From JAUSNA01 sp964568885 (GTDB lineage: Bacteria > Patescibacteriota > Microgenomatia > Levybacterales > GWA1-39-11): a stretch of 42,344 nucleotides of DNA. Location of the stretch: contig CAZMSF010000009.1 in NCBI GenBank assembly GCA_964568885.1, positions 1 to 42,344 on the forward strand, written 5' to 3'. The position numbers and the translations under genes are program-made. Shown in pieces: positions 30,788-39,503 of this stretch. Position 1 is the first letter of the stretch. Every line of letters begins with the position of its first letter. Under the pieces are notes generated by a model. It did no database searches. It was not told the origin of the DNA and saw nothing but the letters and a program-made list of their open reading frames with translations.

Positions 30788-33425
30788 ATTTAAAATAATA
30801 AATCCTTCGTTTTTTGTAGTAGTAATTGCTTCTGTCTTTAGTCTGGTTTCATTATTTTACCTGTATTCTCATAATTTGGTACTTTCAATTGATGACGGCA
30901 GATCACACCTTGATGTTGCGCGAAGAGTATTCGACTCACTATCACCAGGATTAGTGCAATTGGGGGGAATATGGTTGCCTTTGCCGCATTTATTGATGTT
31001 GCCATTAATTTGGAATGACTATCTGTGGCATACAGGTTTGGCAGGAGTTATACCTAATGTATTTTGCTATATAGGATCTTGCTTGGTTGTTTTTTTACTT
31101 GTAAAAAATATCTCAAAATCTGTATTTGCCGCTTTTATTGCTTTTCTAATTATTGCAACCAATCCAAGCCTCCTATTTCTTCAAGGAACACCAATGACAG
31201 AACCACCGTCTATGTTTGCTACTCTATTAACTTCTTACTTTTTCTGGAGATGGTTAGTTGAGGACAATTACAACATGCTTGTTGCTTCAGCGATTTTTAG
31301 CCTATTTGCAACTCTAACTCGTTATGAAGCGTGGATTATTCCTATTGTTATTTGTTTTGCAATTATCATGACTGGAATTAATAAAAGATGGAAGAGGTCA
31401 AAAATTGAAAGTAGGGTCATCTTATTTGGAACAGTCGCTTTTATTGGTATTGCTTTTTGGTCAATTTATTGCTGGGCAATTTTTGGAGATCCTCTTTATT
31501 ATCTTAATGGAGAAGGTTCTGCTAGCTGGTTTGCGCTCTATGAGGCTGGAAAAACAGGTCTTCCTACAAAAGGAAATATACTTCAAACTTTAGGTATATA
31601 CACCGCCAATACTATCGCAACCTCAGGCTTTATATTATTATTTCTATCTGTTATATGTCTAATCTTTATTATTTTTAAGTTAAAAAAACGAGAATTTAAA
31701 TTAGATTTTATAATTCTTATAAGTATTTTGTTTTCTCCCATATTTTTTAATATTTATTCACTTTTCTCGGGCCATTCAGTTATGTGGAGCGACTGGTTTT
31801 ATCCATATAAAATATATAATGTAAGATATACTCTTTTGGCGTTGCCTCTTATTGCATTACTGATAGGTGTAGGAGCTAAATACTTCAACATAATCTTTAA
31901 GATAGGCTTGTTGATATTAATAACCCTGCAATTATTTGTATTTTATAAAACGGCACCTATAGCTTTATACAAAGATATTACACAAACTAAAGGATCTAAT
32001 AGAGAAATAACCGGAAAATGGTTGAAGGAACACCCGACAAATGGTTTGACATTAATTAGTGCAGGAGCGAATGAAATTATTATTTTCGATTCGGGAAAAC
32101 CTATAAAAGATTTTATATACGAGGGGAATAAATTGCTCTGGAAGGCATCACTTAAAAATCCCAGCATCTATGCATCAAGAATAGTAATGGGATCTGTTTT
32201 TGGTGCTCAAACCGACAAAGTTTATTCCTCTCTAATCAATAATCCCCAATTAAAAGAAAATTATAGACTTGTTTATGATAAAGGCAGCTATCAAGTGTAC
32301 GACAGAATAGATATTTTGAATAAAAACAATATTAAATTTAAAGTTATTGACACAATGAAGGAGTCACGTGACAGGGCAAAAACGATTAAATTCAAAGAAA
32401 TTGACGAAGAAGTCGCAAGCTTAAGTGCAATAAAAAGCAATTATATTACAGTTGATACGCCTTATGATGAGGAATTTTACCCAATACTTAAGCATTGGGC
32501 CGATAGTATCCATAAAATTAATAAAAATGTTTGGTTCAGAGGAAACTGGTCTGGCTGGGAAGGTTGGTTTAAGTACCCTAAAACTCTTACCAGGAAAAAA
32601 CATATTGATTTGACCGAATCATTTATCCTCAAGCATCCTGAATTATTTGAAGACGGTGATGCTTTTACAGCTTGTCCGGAATGTGAATACGGGGGGCCGG
32701 GGAATCCAATGACAACACATGACGCTGCAGGGTTTAGAAACTTTTTAATAAGTGAAAAGGATGTAGTAGACAAAGCATTGTCAAAAATTAACAAAAAAGT
32801 ATTTTCAAACTGGCAGTCAATGAACCCGGACGTAGCAAAATATATCTATAACACAGAATTACTTAATAAATTCGATGGTTTAATGACGCTAGATTATTAT
32901 GCAAAGGATACTAGCGTTTTTGACAAGGGGCTAAGCTATTTTCAACATCTTTATCCTAATGCCAAATTTTTTATTGGTGAATTTGGAGCACCTATACCGG
33001 ATATTAATGGTTACATGACCGAGGCTCAGCAAGAAAATTATATAAATAATTCAATGAGCTATTTCATAAATCGTGGAGATATAATAGGTGTAAATTACTG
33101 GACATGCTGTAATGGTACAACCGCAGTATTAAGGGATGATTTGTCTTTAAAATCAGGTGCAATTATTTTAGCTAATTATTTTCAAGGCAGGAGAATCTCC
33201 GGTAAGGTATTTGACTCTCATAATAAACCACTTTCATTTGCAATTATATTTACATCAGATAACAAATTCATGACAGCTGCCAATAAAAATGGTGAATTTT
33301 TATTAGATATTCCATATTCATATTCAACAATTAATGTATATGCAGTTAATTATAAAAAAGCTGAACTGGTTCTTCCCAAAGATAAACTTATGACAAGTAG
33401 AAGGATTATGTTAAAAGAAGAATAA
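30771..33425 (+). CDS. GT-C membrane protein fused to a glycosidase-like and a CarboxypepD_reg-like domain
   Basis: 884 residues from the ATG; a TTG at 30762 is possible. Part 1 (about 1-500) is a GT-C protein like the preceding gene (DGRSHLDVARRV, QLGGIWLPLPHLL). Part 2 (about 540-790) looks like a TIM-barrel glycosidase: KNVWFRGNWSGWEGWF, CPECEYGGPGNP (about 634), LMTLDYYAKD, and FIGEFGAP with a probable nucleophile Glu near 735, then GVNYWTCCNGTTA. Part 3 (about 800-884) resembles a carboxypeptidase-regulatory-like beta sandwich (ISGKVFDSHNKPLSFAIIFT, NKNGEFLLDIP). A glycan-building and a glycan-cutting module on one chain is unusual. It overlaps the previous gene by 17 bases. Confidence 0.72.
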   Translation: MYAINKFKIINPSFFVVVIASVFSLVSLFYLYSHNLVLSIDDGRSHLDVARRVFDSLSPGLVQLGGIWLPLPHLLMLPLIWNDYLWHTGLAGVIPNVFCYIGSCLVVFLLVKNISKSVFAAFIAFLIIATNPSLLFLQGTPMTEPPSMFATLLTSYFFWRWLVEDNYNMLVASAIFSLFATLTRYEAWIIPIVICFAIIMTGINKRWKRSKIESRVILFGTVAFIGIAFWSIYCWAIFGDPLYYLNGEGSASWFALYEAGKTGLPTKGNILQTLGIYTANTIATSGFILLFLSVICLIFIIFKLKKREFKLDFIILISILFSPIFFNIYSLFSGHSVMWSDWFYPYKIYNVRYTLLALPLIALLIGVGAKYFNIIFKIGLLILITLQLFVFYKTAPIALYKDITQTKGSNREITGKWLKEHPTNGLTLISAGANEIIIFDSGKPIKDFIYEGNKLLWKASLKNPSIYASRIVMGSVFGAQTDKVYSSLINNPQLKENYRLVYDKGSYQVYDRIDILNKNNIKFKVIDTMKESRDRAKTIKFKEIDEEVASLSAIKSNYITVDTPYDEEFYPILKHWADSIHKINKNVWFRGNWSGWEGWFKYPKTLTRKKHIDLTESFILKHPELFEDGDAFTACPECEYGGPGNPMTTHDAAGFRNFLISEKDVVDKALSKINKKVFSNWQSMNPDVAKYIYNTELLNKFDGLMTLDYYAKDTSVFDKGLSYFQHLYPNAKFFIGEFGAPIPDINGYMTEAQQENYINNSMSYFINRGDIIGVNYWTCCNGTTAVLRDDLSLKSGAIILANYFQGRRISGKVFDSHNKPLSFAIIFTSDNKFMTAANKNGEFLLDIPYSYSTINVYAVNYKKAELVLPKDKLMTSRRIMLKEE

Positions 33426-33519
33426 TGAAAGAGGAATGACTTCCGCCTTTTTTCCTAAAAGGATTTTACCCTCACTGTTTTGGATAATTACCCCAATTTA
33501 TACTTTGGGTCAGTCCATA

Positions 33520-34116
33520 TTAAACCTTGATGTCCATCGATTGCAATTCATACTCCAATTGCCTTGCGTTTTCAAAAATAATTGTTGAGATGCCTAATTG
33601 TTCTGCTGCCTAAGTGTTCACATAATAGTCGTCAATAAAAAGGCATTCCTGTGGGGAGGCTCCTAGCTTTTCAAGTATCATTTCAAATGCGCGAGGGTCG
33701 GGCTTACTAACTCCTGCCTCGAATGAATAAAGACGGGAATGAAAAAGTTTGTGAAAATCGAATTGACTTTCGGCATGGTCTATCCACTCTTTTGCATGAA
33801 TAGAAAGAAGGCCCAATTTGTATCCATTTTTGTGTAAGCGTTCCATAATATCCCGCGTCCCCTCAACTTCTGTCATTTGACTTCTGACCAATTTTTTTAG
33901 TGTCGGAATATCGATGTTCCAGCTGTGATTTTCGATAAGGCCTTTCCAAAATTCCTCTTCTGTTATTTTTCCATGGAAAAAATCATGTGTCACATCAAGC
34001 CTGTGGATATAGTCATTGGGAACCTCCTGCCCCGAATGAAGGGCAATTTTTTCTTCAATGCCATACATACCGCCAAGATACACTTCTGAAAGGTCGAAAA
34101 TAATAGTTGTTATCAT
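33520..34116 (-). pseudogene. HAD hydrolase gene with in-frame TAG
   Basis: Starts MITTIIFDLSEVYLGG (HAD motif I, with the +2 Asp replaced by Ser), continues with LGLLSIHA (motif II region), a Lys in FEAGVSKPDPRAFE (motif III) and LFIDDYYVNT (motif IV). TAG follows at 33610-33612. Straight after it the same frame reads AAEQLGISTIIFENARQLEY and on to TAA at 33520-33522, which is exactly the normal C-terminus of YihX-type HAD phosphatases. So a single TAG splits an otherwise intact gene. All catalytic motifs precede it, so the truncated 169-residue product may retain some activity. A TATAAT box ends six bases before the ATG. Confidence 0.8.
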
Positions 34117-34144
34117 GACAGTATTATACTTAATTTGATACACT
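34115..34144 (+). promoter_or_regulatory. Leaderless promoter of the transglycosylase gene
   Basis: ATGACA (34115-34120), 18 bases, TGA-TACACT (TACACT at 34139-34144), then six bases to the GTG at 34151. On the other strand TATAAT (34123-34128) drives the HAD gene, also six bases from its ATG, so two divergent leaderless promoters interlock within 35 bp. Confidence 0.6.
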
Positions 34145-34150
34145 GTTTTC

Positions 34151-35239
34151 GTGGAACCAGAGTTAGGAATAGACGGCCAACCCAGAAGAATTGTCAGAAG
34201 AACTCAATCTTCCAGGTCAGATTTTGTTCCGGCAGAGCCCAGACCTGCAAGTCCTCCCGCAAAATCGCCAAGTTTTGCTACTAAAGCGCTAGTCGGAGCA
34301 ACTGCTGCAGGATTACTCATGGGTGGTGCGAAAGTTATTGATAACACTACTAGTGCTGAAGCAGAAGGCAATCAAGCTCATGTAACTACCGTTCCGGAAT
34401 CTGAAGTTCAAAAAGCAATGGTTCAGGAGGCATCAGTTGAGGCAGGTGAATATTTCGATGAAATTTTTCATGATCTGAGTCCTTCCCAAAAACAGCAAGC
34501 TCAAGCAGAAGTTGCAAAATTTAAAGAAAGAATTTTAGATAAACCAGGTTATCAAGAGGAACACCTTGATATCCCATTTCAATACAAAGACATCATCGAG
34601 CAAACAGCTACGGCTTATGGCATTTCACCTGACACCCTCATGGGACTTATCGGTACTGAAAATGGGGGAGGAACTGACAAGATAAACTCAAATTCTGGAG
34701 CAAGAGGTGTTGCACAATTTATGCCACATACAGCCGGGGATTATGGTTTGAAAATAGGTGGTGGTATTGATCAACGGGCAGATCCGGTTTTAAGTATTGA
34801 TGCGGCAGGGCGATATCTACGGAACATGAAAGCTCTTTTTGGAGGAGACGAAGGTATGGCCTTATGGTCTTATCATGCCGGCCCAGGGAATGTTTTTACA
34901 GCATTGGAAATTTATTTTAAAGATGTAGACCATTATGATATCGGAAATTATGGGGAGGCATTACAAAACAATGATGCGGCAAAACTGCAAAAAATTGAGA
35001 GGGAAGTAAAGGAGAGAATTACCAATCACAAGTTAGATATATCAAAATTACTCTCAAATCCTAAAGTCATGGAGTTTACGGCAACACTCCATGATTATTC
35101 AGAAACCTATCCTGCAACTGTTGTTGCGATGGGCCAAATCATAAAAGAACAAGGGAATTCCTCTCCGGTACACGATTTAGGTGGTGGGCTTAAAGTTTCG
35201 ATATCTGACAAACCTGGCTCAAATCCGTTCTCTAGGTGA
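34151..35239 (+). CDS. Lytic transglycosylase (SLT domain), membrane-anchored
   Basis: 362 residues, GTG start. A basic, proline-rich cytoplasmic head (1-42), one membrane segment (43-62, ATKALVGATAAGLLMGGAKV), a polar linker and a Slt70-type domain (about 145-270). Catalytic Glu170 is in LMGLIGTENGGGT; the GARGVAQFMPHTA and ALWSYHAGPGN blocks are typical. It cleaves the glycan strand of peptidoglycan to form anhydro-muramic ends. The neighbouring type IV secretion operon on the other strand suggests it may open the wall for that apparatus, a usual partner role (VirB1-like). That link is inference. Confidence 0.85.
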   Translation: MEPELGIDGQPRRIVRRTQSSRSDFVPAEPRPASPPAKSPSFATKALVGATAAGLLMGGAKVIDNTTSAEAEGNQAHVTTVPESEVQKAMVQEASVEAGEYFDEIFHDLSPSQKQQAQAEVAKFKERILDKPGYQEEHLDIPFQYKDIIEQTATAYGISPDTLMGLIGTENGGGTDKINSNSGARGVAQFMPHTAGDYGLKIGGGIDQRADPVLSIDAAGRYLRNMKALFGGDEGMALWSYHAGPGNVFTALEIYFKDVDHYDIGNYGEALQNNDAAKLQKIEREVKERITNHKLDISKLLSNPKVMEFTATLHDYSETYPATVVAMGQIIKEQGNSSPVHDLGGGLKVSISDKPGSNPFSR

Positions 35240-35320
35240 CCCTCAGTACAGTCCATTCGAACGAATTTTATCCTTTTGGGATCATCTAAGACAAGTATAT
35301 CAAAGCGAGGAGGAAGAAAT

Positions 35321-35764
35321 ATGATAGACTTTTCCTCTTTGTTTAATGAGAATACTTTCTATAAATCTTTCCTTAATGACCTGAAAAAATGTAATGAAGA
35401 AGTTATTATCGAAAGTCCGTTTATAACTTCTGAAAGAGTGAGGACATTTACCCCTATTTTTGAAGAACTACTCAAAAGAAATGTCAAAATCTATGTTATT
35501 ACACGCGATCCGAAAGAACACAATGAGTACATGGAGATTCAATCGGAAGAGGAAATATCAATGTTTGAAATTATAGGAGTGCAAACTCTACTTTGTTCGG
35601 GTAATCATCATAGAAAACTTGCAATAATCGATAGAAAAATTTTGTGGGAAGGAAGTCTGAATATACTGTCCCAAAACAATAGTCGTGAGATTATGAGAAG
35701 AATTGAAGATGAAGATATGGCAATCCAAATGTTTAATTTTTTGGAGTTTGGAAAATATTTTTAG
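35321..35764 (+). CDS. Single-domain PLD-family protein
   Basis: 147 residues from an ATG preceded by a strong AGGAGG. One HKD motif, His97-x-Lys99-x4-Asp104, is followed by EGSLNILSQNN, as in phospholipase D-like nucleases and helicase-associated PLDc_2 domains. A single motif implies a dimer for activity. With no signal peptide it is probably a cytosolic phosphodiesterase or nuclease. Followed by a 77-residue gene in the same direction. Confidence 0.75.
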   Translation: MIDFSSLFNENTFYKSFLNDLKKCNEEVIIESPFITSERVRTFTPIFEELLKRNVKIYVITRDPKEHNEYMEIQSEEEISMFEIIGVQTLLCSGNHHRKLAIIDRKILWEGSLNILSQNNSREIMRRIEDEDMAIQMFNFLEFGKYF

Positions 35765-35766
35765 GC

Positions 35767-35772
35767 TATAAT
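35767..35772 (+). promoter_or_regulatory. -10 box upstream of the 77-residue gene
   Basis: TATAAT just after the PLD stop codon, 17 bases before the ATG at 35790. A strong AAAGGAGG Shine-Dalgarno follows, unlike the leaderless genes. No clear -35. Confidence 0.4.
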
Positions 35773-35789
35773 ATAAAGAAAGGAGGATT

Positions 35790-36023
35790 ATGGATAAAGA
35801 CAAGGTATCGAAGGAATGGCTCAAAAAACATGGGCATAAATTAAAGACAATTTACAGCTACGCTGTCGTTAATGATTTAGATATAAAGTCGGAAAAAGAT
35901 GTTTTGAAAATTTTGACTATTGTTGATCCCGAAAATGCCAACAGCAAGTCCGCAAAAGTATTCTCTAAAATGCTTCAGCTTTTTGAAATGAAATTCAGAG
36001 AAACATTAAAGAAGAAGGTCTAG
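35790..36023 (+). CDS. Small helical protein, unknown
   Basis: 77 residues, charged, no membrane segment (HGHKLKTIYSYAVVNDLDIK, KSAKVFSKMLQLFEMKFRET). Strong Shine-Dalgarno AAAGGAGG. Its stop lies two bases from the end of the convergent XRE gene. Family not recognised. Confidence 0.6.
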   Translation: MDKDKVSKEWLKKHGHKLKTIYSYAVVNDLDIKSEKDVLKILTIVDPENANSKSAKVFSKMLQLFEMKFRETLKKKV

Positions 36024-36024
36024 A

Positions 36025-36234
36025 TTATTTTTTCTTCAGGACTAATTGAAGCCCCACAACATCAAGAATTTTGTTGAGTTTGGCAATAGAGGGATTTACC
36101 TCTCCACGCTCAATCATCGCAAAGTAGGTTGTTGTCATTCCCGCTTTTTTTGCAACCTCATCTTGGGTTAGCCCTTTTTTCTCCCGAGCTTCTTTGATTT
36201 GTTTAACAAGTTCTTTATCAATATTGTCTGACAT
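36025..36234 (-). CDS. XRE-family helix-turn-helix protein
   Basis: 69 residues, a single HTH_3 domain: VKQIKEAREKKGLTQDEVAK then KAGMTTTYFAMIERGEVNPS. It is the size of stand-alone repressors and antitoxins. A TATAAT lies 14 bases upstream of the ATG (minus strand). The convergent 77-residue gene could be a partner, but convergent layout is not typical of toxin-antitoxin operons. Confidence 0.85.
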   Translation of the reverse strand: MSDNIDKELVKQIKEAREKKGLTQDEVAKKAGMTTTYFAMIERGEVNPSIAKLNKILDVVGLQLVLKKK

Positions 36235-36280
36235 AAATATATTTACAGATTATACTACTTTTGGGGTTAATATATGAATT

Positions 36281-36337
36281 TTATGGATTTCCTGTTAGAA
36301 AAGTCTTCGGGTTTACAGGTATTCCAATAGAATCAAA
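36281..36337 (-). pseudogene. Remnant of an M23 peptidase C-terminus
   Basis: Encodes FDSIGIPVNPKTFLTGNP and stop, nearly identical to the last residues of the intact M23 protein (FGIPVNPRTFLTGNP). The DNA matches 37069-37125 with a handful of changes. Upstream the frame is broken by stops. It marks a past duplication of the gene, since mostly deleted. Confidence 0.8.
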
Positions 36338-36402
36338 GTTACACGCTCTGTGTGATTTCAATCATTTCTATCCAACTATTAGGATTATTTAATTCGAAAC
36401 AT

Positions 36403-37017
36403 TTAGCTTGTTTGTCCTTGCTGTTGAGAGGGATTTGGTGGGTTGTTTGATTGTTCGCTACCGACGTTTGAATCTACTACTGGTTGTTCCCCTTGTATTG
36501 CTGGCTCAACTTTATCAGCCATTTCCAAGATCTTGTCCATATTTCGATTGCGATCCTGAGGAAATGCTCTGTTTAGTACATCTTTTAACACTTCAGACAT
36601 ATTGGTGTTTGACATATGCTTTCTATATTCTGTATCCATGACTTTACTTTGAAGTAGTAACCCAAACTCTCCCGTATATGGATCTGGATTTTTATCCTTA
36701 AATATATGTTGGCCTATAGATGCTAACAAAAGATCTTGGGCCATATTTCTATATTGAGAGAGCTGTGCTTCCTGTAAATTGGCTGGTAATTGATCAAGAT
36801 TTGCAAACATTTCATCAATTGTATCTTGTATTTGTTGTCGTTCAGCCATTGTTACTTCATTAAAACTTAAACCTTCATCCTTATCGACTGGATGTTGATC
36901 CTCGCTAGTTTCAGACCGATTCGGAGTAGCTTCATTTATTTGTGGTGTTTTAGCAAGGGCTTCTTGTGGCGATTGGCTATTATCAAGTCCTTCTGGGTTA
37001 TCAGGCATTCCTTCCAT
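36403..37017 (-). CDS. Hydrophilic Gln/Asn/Pro-rich protein, unknown
   Basis: 204 residues with disordered, Q/N/P-rich ends (GLDNSQSPQEALAKTPQINE at the front, PPNPSQQQGQTS at the end) and a helical middle (about 50-155; QQIQDTIDEMFANLDQLPAN, YRNMAQDLLLASIGQHIF). No signal or membrane segment. It lies downstream of the type IV secretion genes, between the M23 gene and the M23 remnant, and may be a cytosolic accessory or effector of that system. Family unknown. Confidence 0.55.
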   Translation of the reverse strand: MEGMPDNPEGLDNSQSPQEALAKTPQINEATPNRSETSEDQHPVDKDEGLSFNEVTMAERQQIQDTIDEMFANLDQLPANLQEAQLSQYRNMAQDLLLASIGQHIFKDKNPDPYTGEFGLLLQSKVMDTEYRKHMSNTNMSEVLKDVLNRAFPQDRNRNMDKILEMADKVEPAIQGEQPVVDSNVGSEQSNNPPNPSQQQGQTS

Positions 37018-37068
37018 ATTGACTTTATTTTGCTACAAATCTAAATCAATAGCAAGTCATCTTCTAAA

Positions 37069-37698
37069 TTATGGATTTCCGGTTAGAAAAGTTCTCGGGT
37101 TAACCGGTATTCCAAAAACTCTTGTTTCAAAATGCACATGGGGTCCGGTTGACCAGCCCGTACTTCCTTCAAGACCTATCACCTGGTCTGTTGTTTTTAT
37201 CTCCTCCCCCGGAATTACCATAATCTTATCTAAATGCCCGTATAAAGAGGTAATATTGTTCCCATGGTCGATGATTATGTGTTTTCCGTATCCCCAAAAT
37301 ATCTCTCCGGCATAGACAACCTTACCGGGCATAAAGGAAGTAAGTGGATCTCCGATTTTACTGTTAGGAGTTGCTATATCAATTCCCGTGTGAAGAGGTT
37401 GGTAGGGAAGGTCTATGGCCCCAAATTCAAGAGTCACTACTCCATGAACAGGCCAAACCATTAATCCGCTTACTTCTGCAATTACTTTTCCTGTTGCAGG
37501 GTCATGAATCTGGACTTTGTTGGTTTGGGTATCAACAGTTGCCAGGTGGTCTGAGACAATATCAATTCCTGTTTGGGTAAGAATTATTACGGCGATAAAT
37601 GGCAATAGCGCTACGCCTAAAAAAGTTAATAAAACGTACTTTAATTCTCTTCTTAAAGAAAAGGCTGTTATTAATGCTTTTATAAAAAGTGGGTTCAC
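37069..37698 (-). CDS. M23 family metallopeptidase, membrane-anchored
   Basis: 209 residues. One membrane helix (about 20-43) precedes an LytM/M23 domain with all zinc and catalytic residues: HTGID (HxxxD), HGNNITSLYGHL and HVHFE. It cuts peptide cross-links of peptidoglycan. Its start overlaps the VirB4 stop by four bases (ATGA), so it belongs to the secretion operon and likely opens the wall for the apparatus. Short for the family because it has no LysM or coiled-coil region. Confidence 0.88.
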   Translation of the reverse strand: MNPLFIKALITAFSLRRELKYVLLTFLGVALLPFIAVIILTQTGIDIVSDHLATVDTQTNKVQIHDPATGKVIAEVSGLMVWPVHGVVTLEFGAIDLPYQPLHTGIDIATPNSKIGDPLTSFMPGKVVYAGEIFWGYGKHIIIDHGNNITSLYGHLDKIMVIPGEEIKTTDQVIGLEGSTGWSTGPHVHFETRVFGIPVNPRTFLTGNP

Positions 37699-39503
37699 TT
37701 GCTTTTAATACGCTCCGAGGGTGTTGTTGAGATGAGTGGATGTTCTTTCTCGGATGCCACAACTTTAATAGCAACATGGTTTTGATCGGCAATAATTAAT
37801 GCTTCCCCCCTGTCGCATCCTAACAAAAACTTTTGCTCGTATTCGCTTAGTTTAAATTCTCTAGCAACCCCTCTAATTGTGGTCGTATCTTGACGCATTA
37901 AAATCCTTAACGAAGCTTGCGAAGCAATTGCTTTTCCATATTCACTATTTAAGAAGTCATTTGCCTGTTGGGAAATAATCGATACCCCTAAAAAGTATTT
38001 CCTTGCGCGTCTAGTTAGTCCTGACACAAACTTAGCGCTTTCTTCGTGCTGAAGAAGCATCCATCCTTCATCGATAACCAAAAGTCTTTTTTGTAAATTG
38101 CTTTTTACCTGGTTATAGACAAAGTTTGAAATAACCATCATCATTATCTGCCTTAATGATTCAGAAAGGTCTTTAATATCAAACACAACCAGCCTGTTAT
38201 CAAGCTTTATGTTAGTTTGTGAGTCAAAAACTGATGACAGGGATCCTGTGACATACTTTTCAAGCCGGGTCGCCAATTTTCTTTCCTTCATCTGCTTAAG
38301 CGTTTTATAAAGGTCTTTAAGAAGCGGATATTCCTGTTCTTTTTTCGGCCTTCCCCTGTGGGGTTTTGATGAATGTTTTATGTGTTTTCCTTTTAACGTA
38401 AATCCAAATAACTTGTAGGTTTGAATTATTGCTTTATCAACTACAGCCTGTTCCTCAGGAGTTAAACCGTCAACCATTAAAGAAATAAGTTCAGTTAGAT
38501 CTTGAATGTGCTCCGATAAATTCCCTTCATCACTATACGAGCTTAAGGCAAAATCGAAGGGGTTTATTTTTCCTTTGGACTTTACGGAAAACTTAATGTA
38601 GGTGCCCGCTACAGAGCTAGTTAGCTGTTTATATTCGCGCTCAGGATCGATAACAATAACTTTTGTCCCCTGCATTAGTTGCCTTAGTATTTCTACTTTT
38701 GCGGTATATGACTTTCCGCTTCCCGATTGTGCGAATATTATGCTGTTTGCGTTATTTAATGAAAACCGATCTATCATTACAAGTGAGTTACTTGATTTAT
38801 TGATTCCATACAAAATTCCCGATTCTGAAACTAACTCAGAAGATATAAATGGAAACGTTAAAGCCGTCGATGAGCTGTCCAGATTTCTTTTTTGTGCCAG
38901 TTTGTTTTCTCCCCGCGGAAGGACCGATTGCAAAGCCTCTAACTGTTGGAATGTTGCGGTTTTTGCATAAAAAAGCCTTGTTGATAATACGGTTTCTAAA
39001 AGTGTTGTTATTTTGTTAAGCTCGATAAGAGAGTTTGCCGTCAGAGTTACATAAATTGATATTTGGAATAACTTTTCCTGCCCCCTTTGGATTTTGTTTT
39101 TAAGTTCAATTGCAGATTCTAAGGGGTCTAAAATTTCAGAACCGATTATTTTACCGGTTTGCTGCATAGAGCGTTTAGTTGATTCAAGCTCTGTAATTTT
39201 TCTATTGAGCTTTGGAAGCGCAAGGTATGGGTCAATTTGTTCGATGTGATATGAAATATCTATATCATGGTTAAAGTTAATAAGCATGTTGAGCCATCCG
39301 GTTGAAGCAACATAAGGATATCCGGAGATAAATAGTGAACGAACATTTTTATTCTCCATCTGAAGGTATGTAGACTGTTCCTCAAGTCCCGAGTAAGAAA
39401 TAAGATCAATTTGATCCTGCTCGCCAAAGTTAAAATTTAAACTGTTTTTAATTTTCTTAGCCTTTTTCTTTTTATTATCAAAATATTTAAGATTAAATAG
39501 CAT
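37695..39503 (-). CDS. virB4: VirB4-type secretion ATPase (C-terminal part)
   Basis: 602 residues. An N-terminal region like the CagE/TrbE/VirB domain (about 1-240) is followed by the ATPase with Walker A FAQSGSGKSYTAK (about 258-270), Walker B RLLVIDEGWMLL, and the late motifs ISQQANDFL and QASLRILMRQD. It powers assembly of the type IV pilus or channel. The usual far N-terminal TraC-like part is a separate gene just upstream (39493), overlapping by 11 bases, so VirB4 is made from two polypeptides here. Confidence 0.9.
   Translation of the reverse strand: MLFNLKYFDNKKKKAKKIKNSLNFNFGEQDQIDLISYSGLEEQSTYLQMENKNVRSLFISGYPYVASTGWLNMLINFNHDIDISYHIEQIDPYLALPKLNRKITELESTKRSMQQTGKIIGSEILDPLESAIELKNKIQRGQEKLFQISIYVTLTANSLIELNKITTLLETVLSTRLFYAKTATFQQLEALQSVLPRGENKLAQKRNLDSSSTALTFPFISSELVSESGILYGINKSSNSLVMIDRFSLNNANSIIFAQSGSGKSYTAKVEILRQLMQGTKVIVIDPEREYKQLTSSVAGTYIKFSVKSKGKINPFDFALSSYSDEGNLSEHIQDLTELISLMVDGLTPEEQAVVDKAIIQTYKLFGFTLKGKHIKHSSKPHRGRPKKEQEYPLLKDLYKTLKQMKERKLATRLEKYVTGSLSSVFDSQTNIKLDNRLVVFDIKDLSESLRQIMMMVISNFVYNQVKSNLQKRLLVIDEGWMLLQHEESAKFVSGLTRRARKYFLGVSIISQQANDFLNSEYGKAIASQASLRILMRQDTTTIRGVAREFKLSEYEQKFLLGCDRGEALIIADQNHVAIKVVASEKEHPLISTTPSERIKSK

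Noticed and set aside
33610..33612. TAG reassigned to an amino acid in this organism
   Set aside because: TAG ends the helicase, Lon and other complete genes in this window, so it is a normal stop.
35790..36234. Toxin-antitoxin pair of the 77-residue protein and the XRE protein
   Set aside because: The genes are convergent, not in an operon, and the small protein has no toxin motif.
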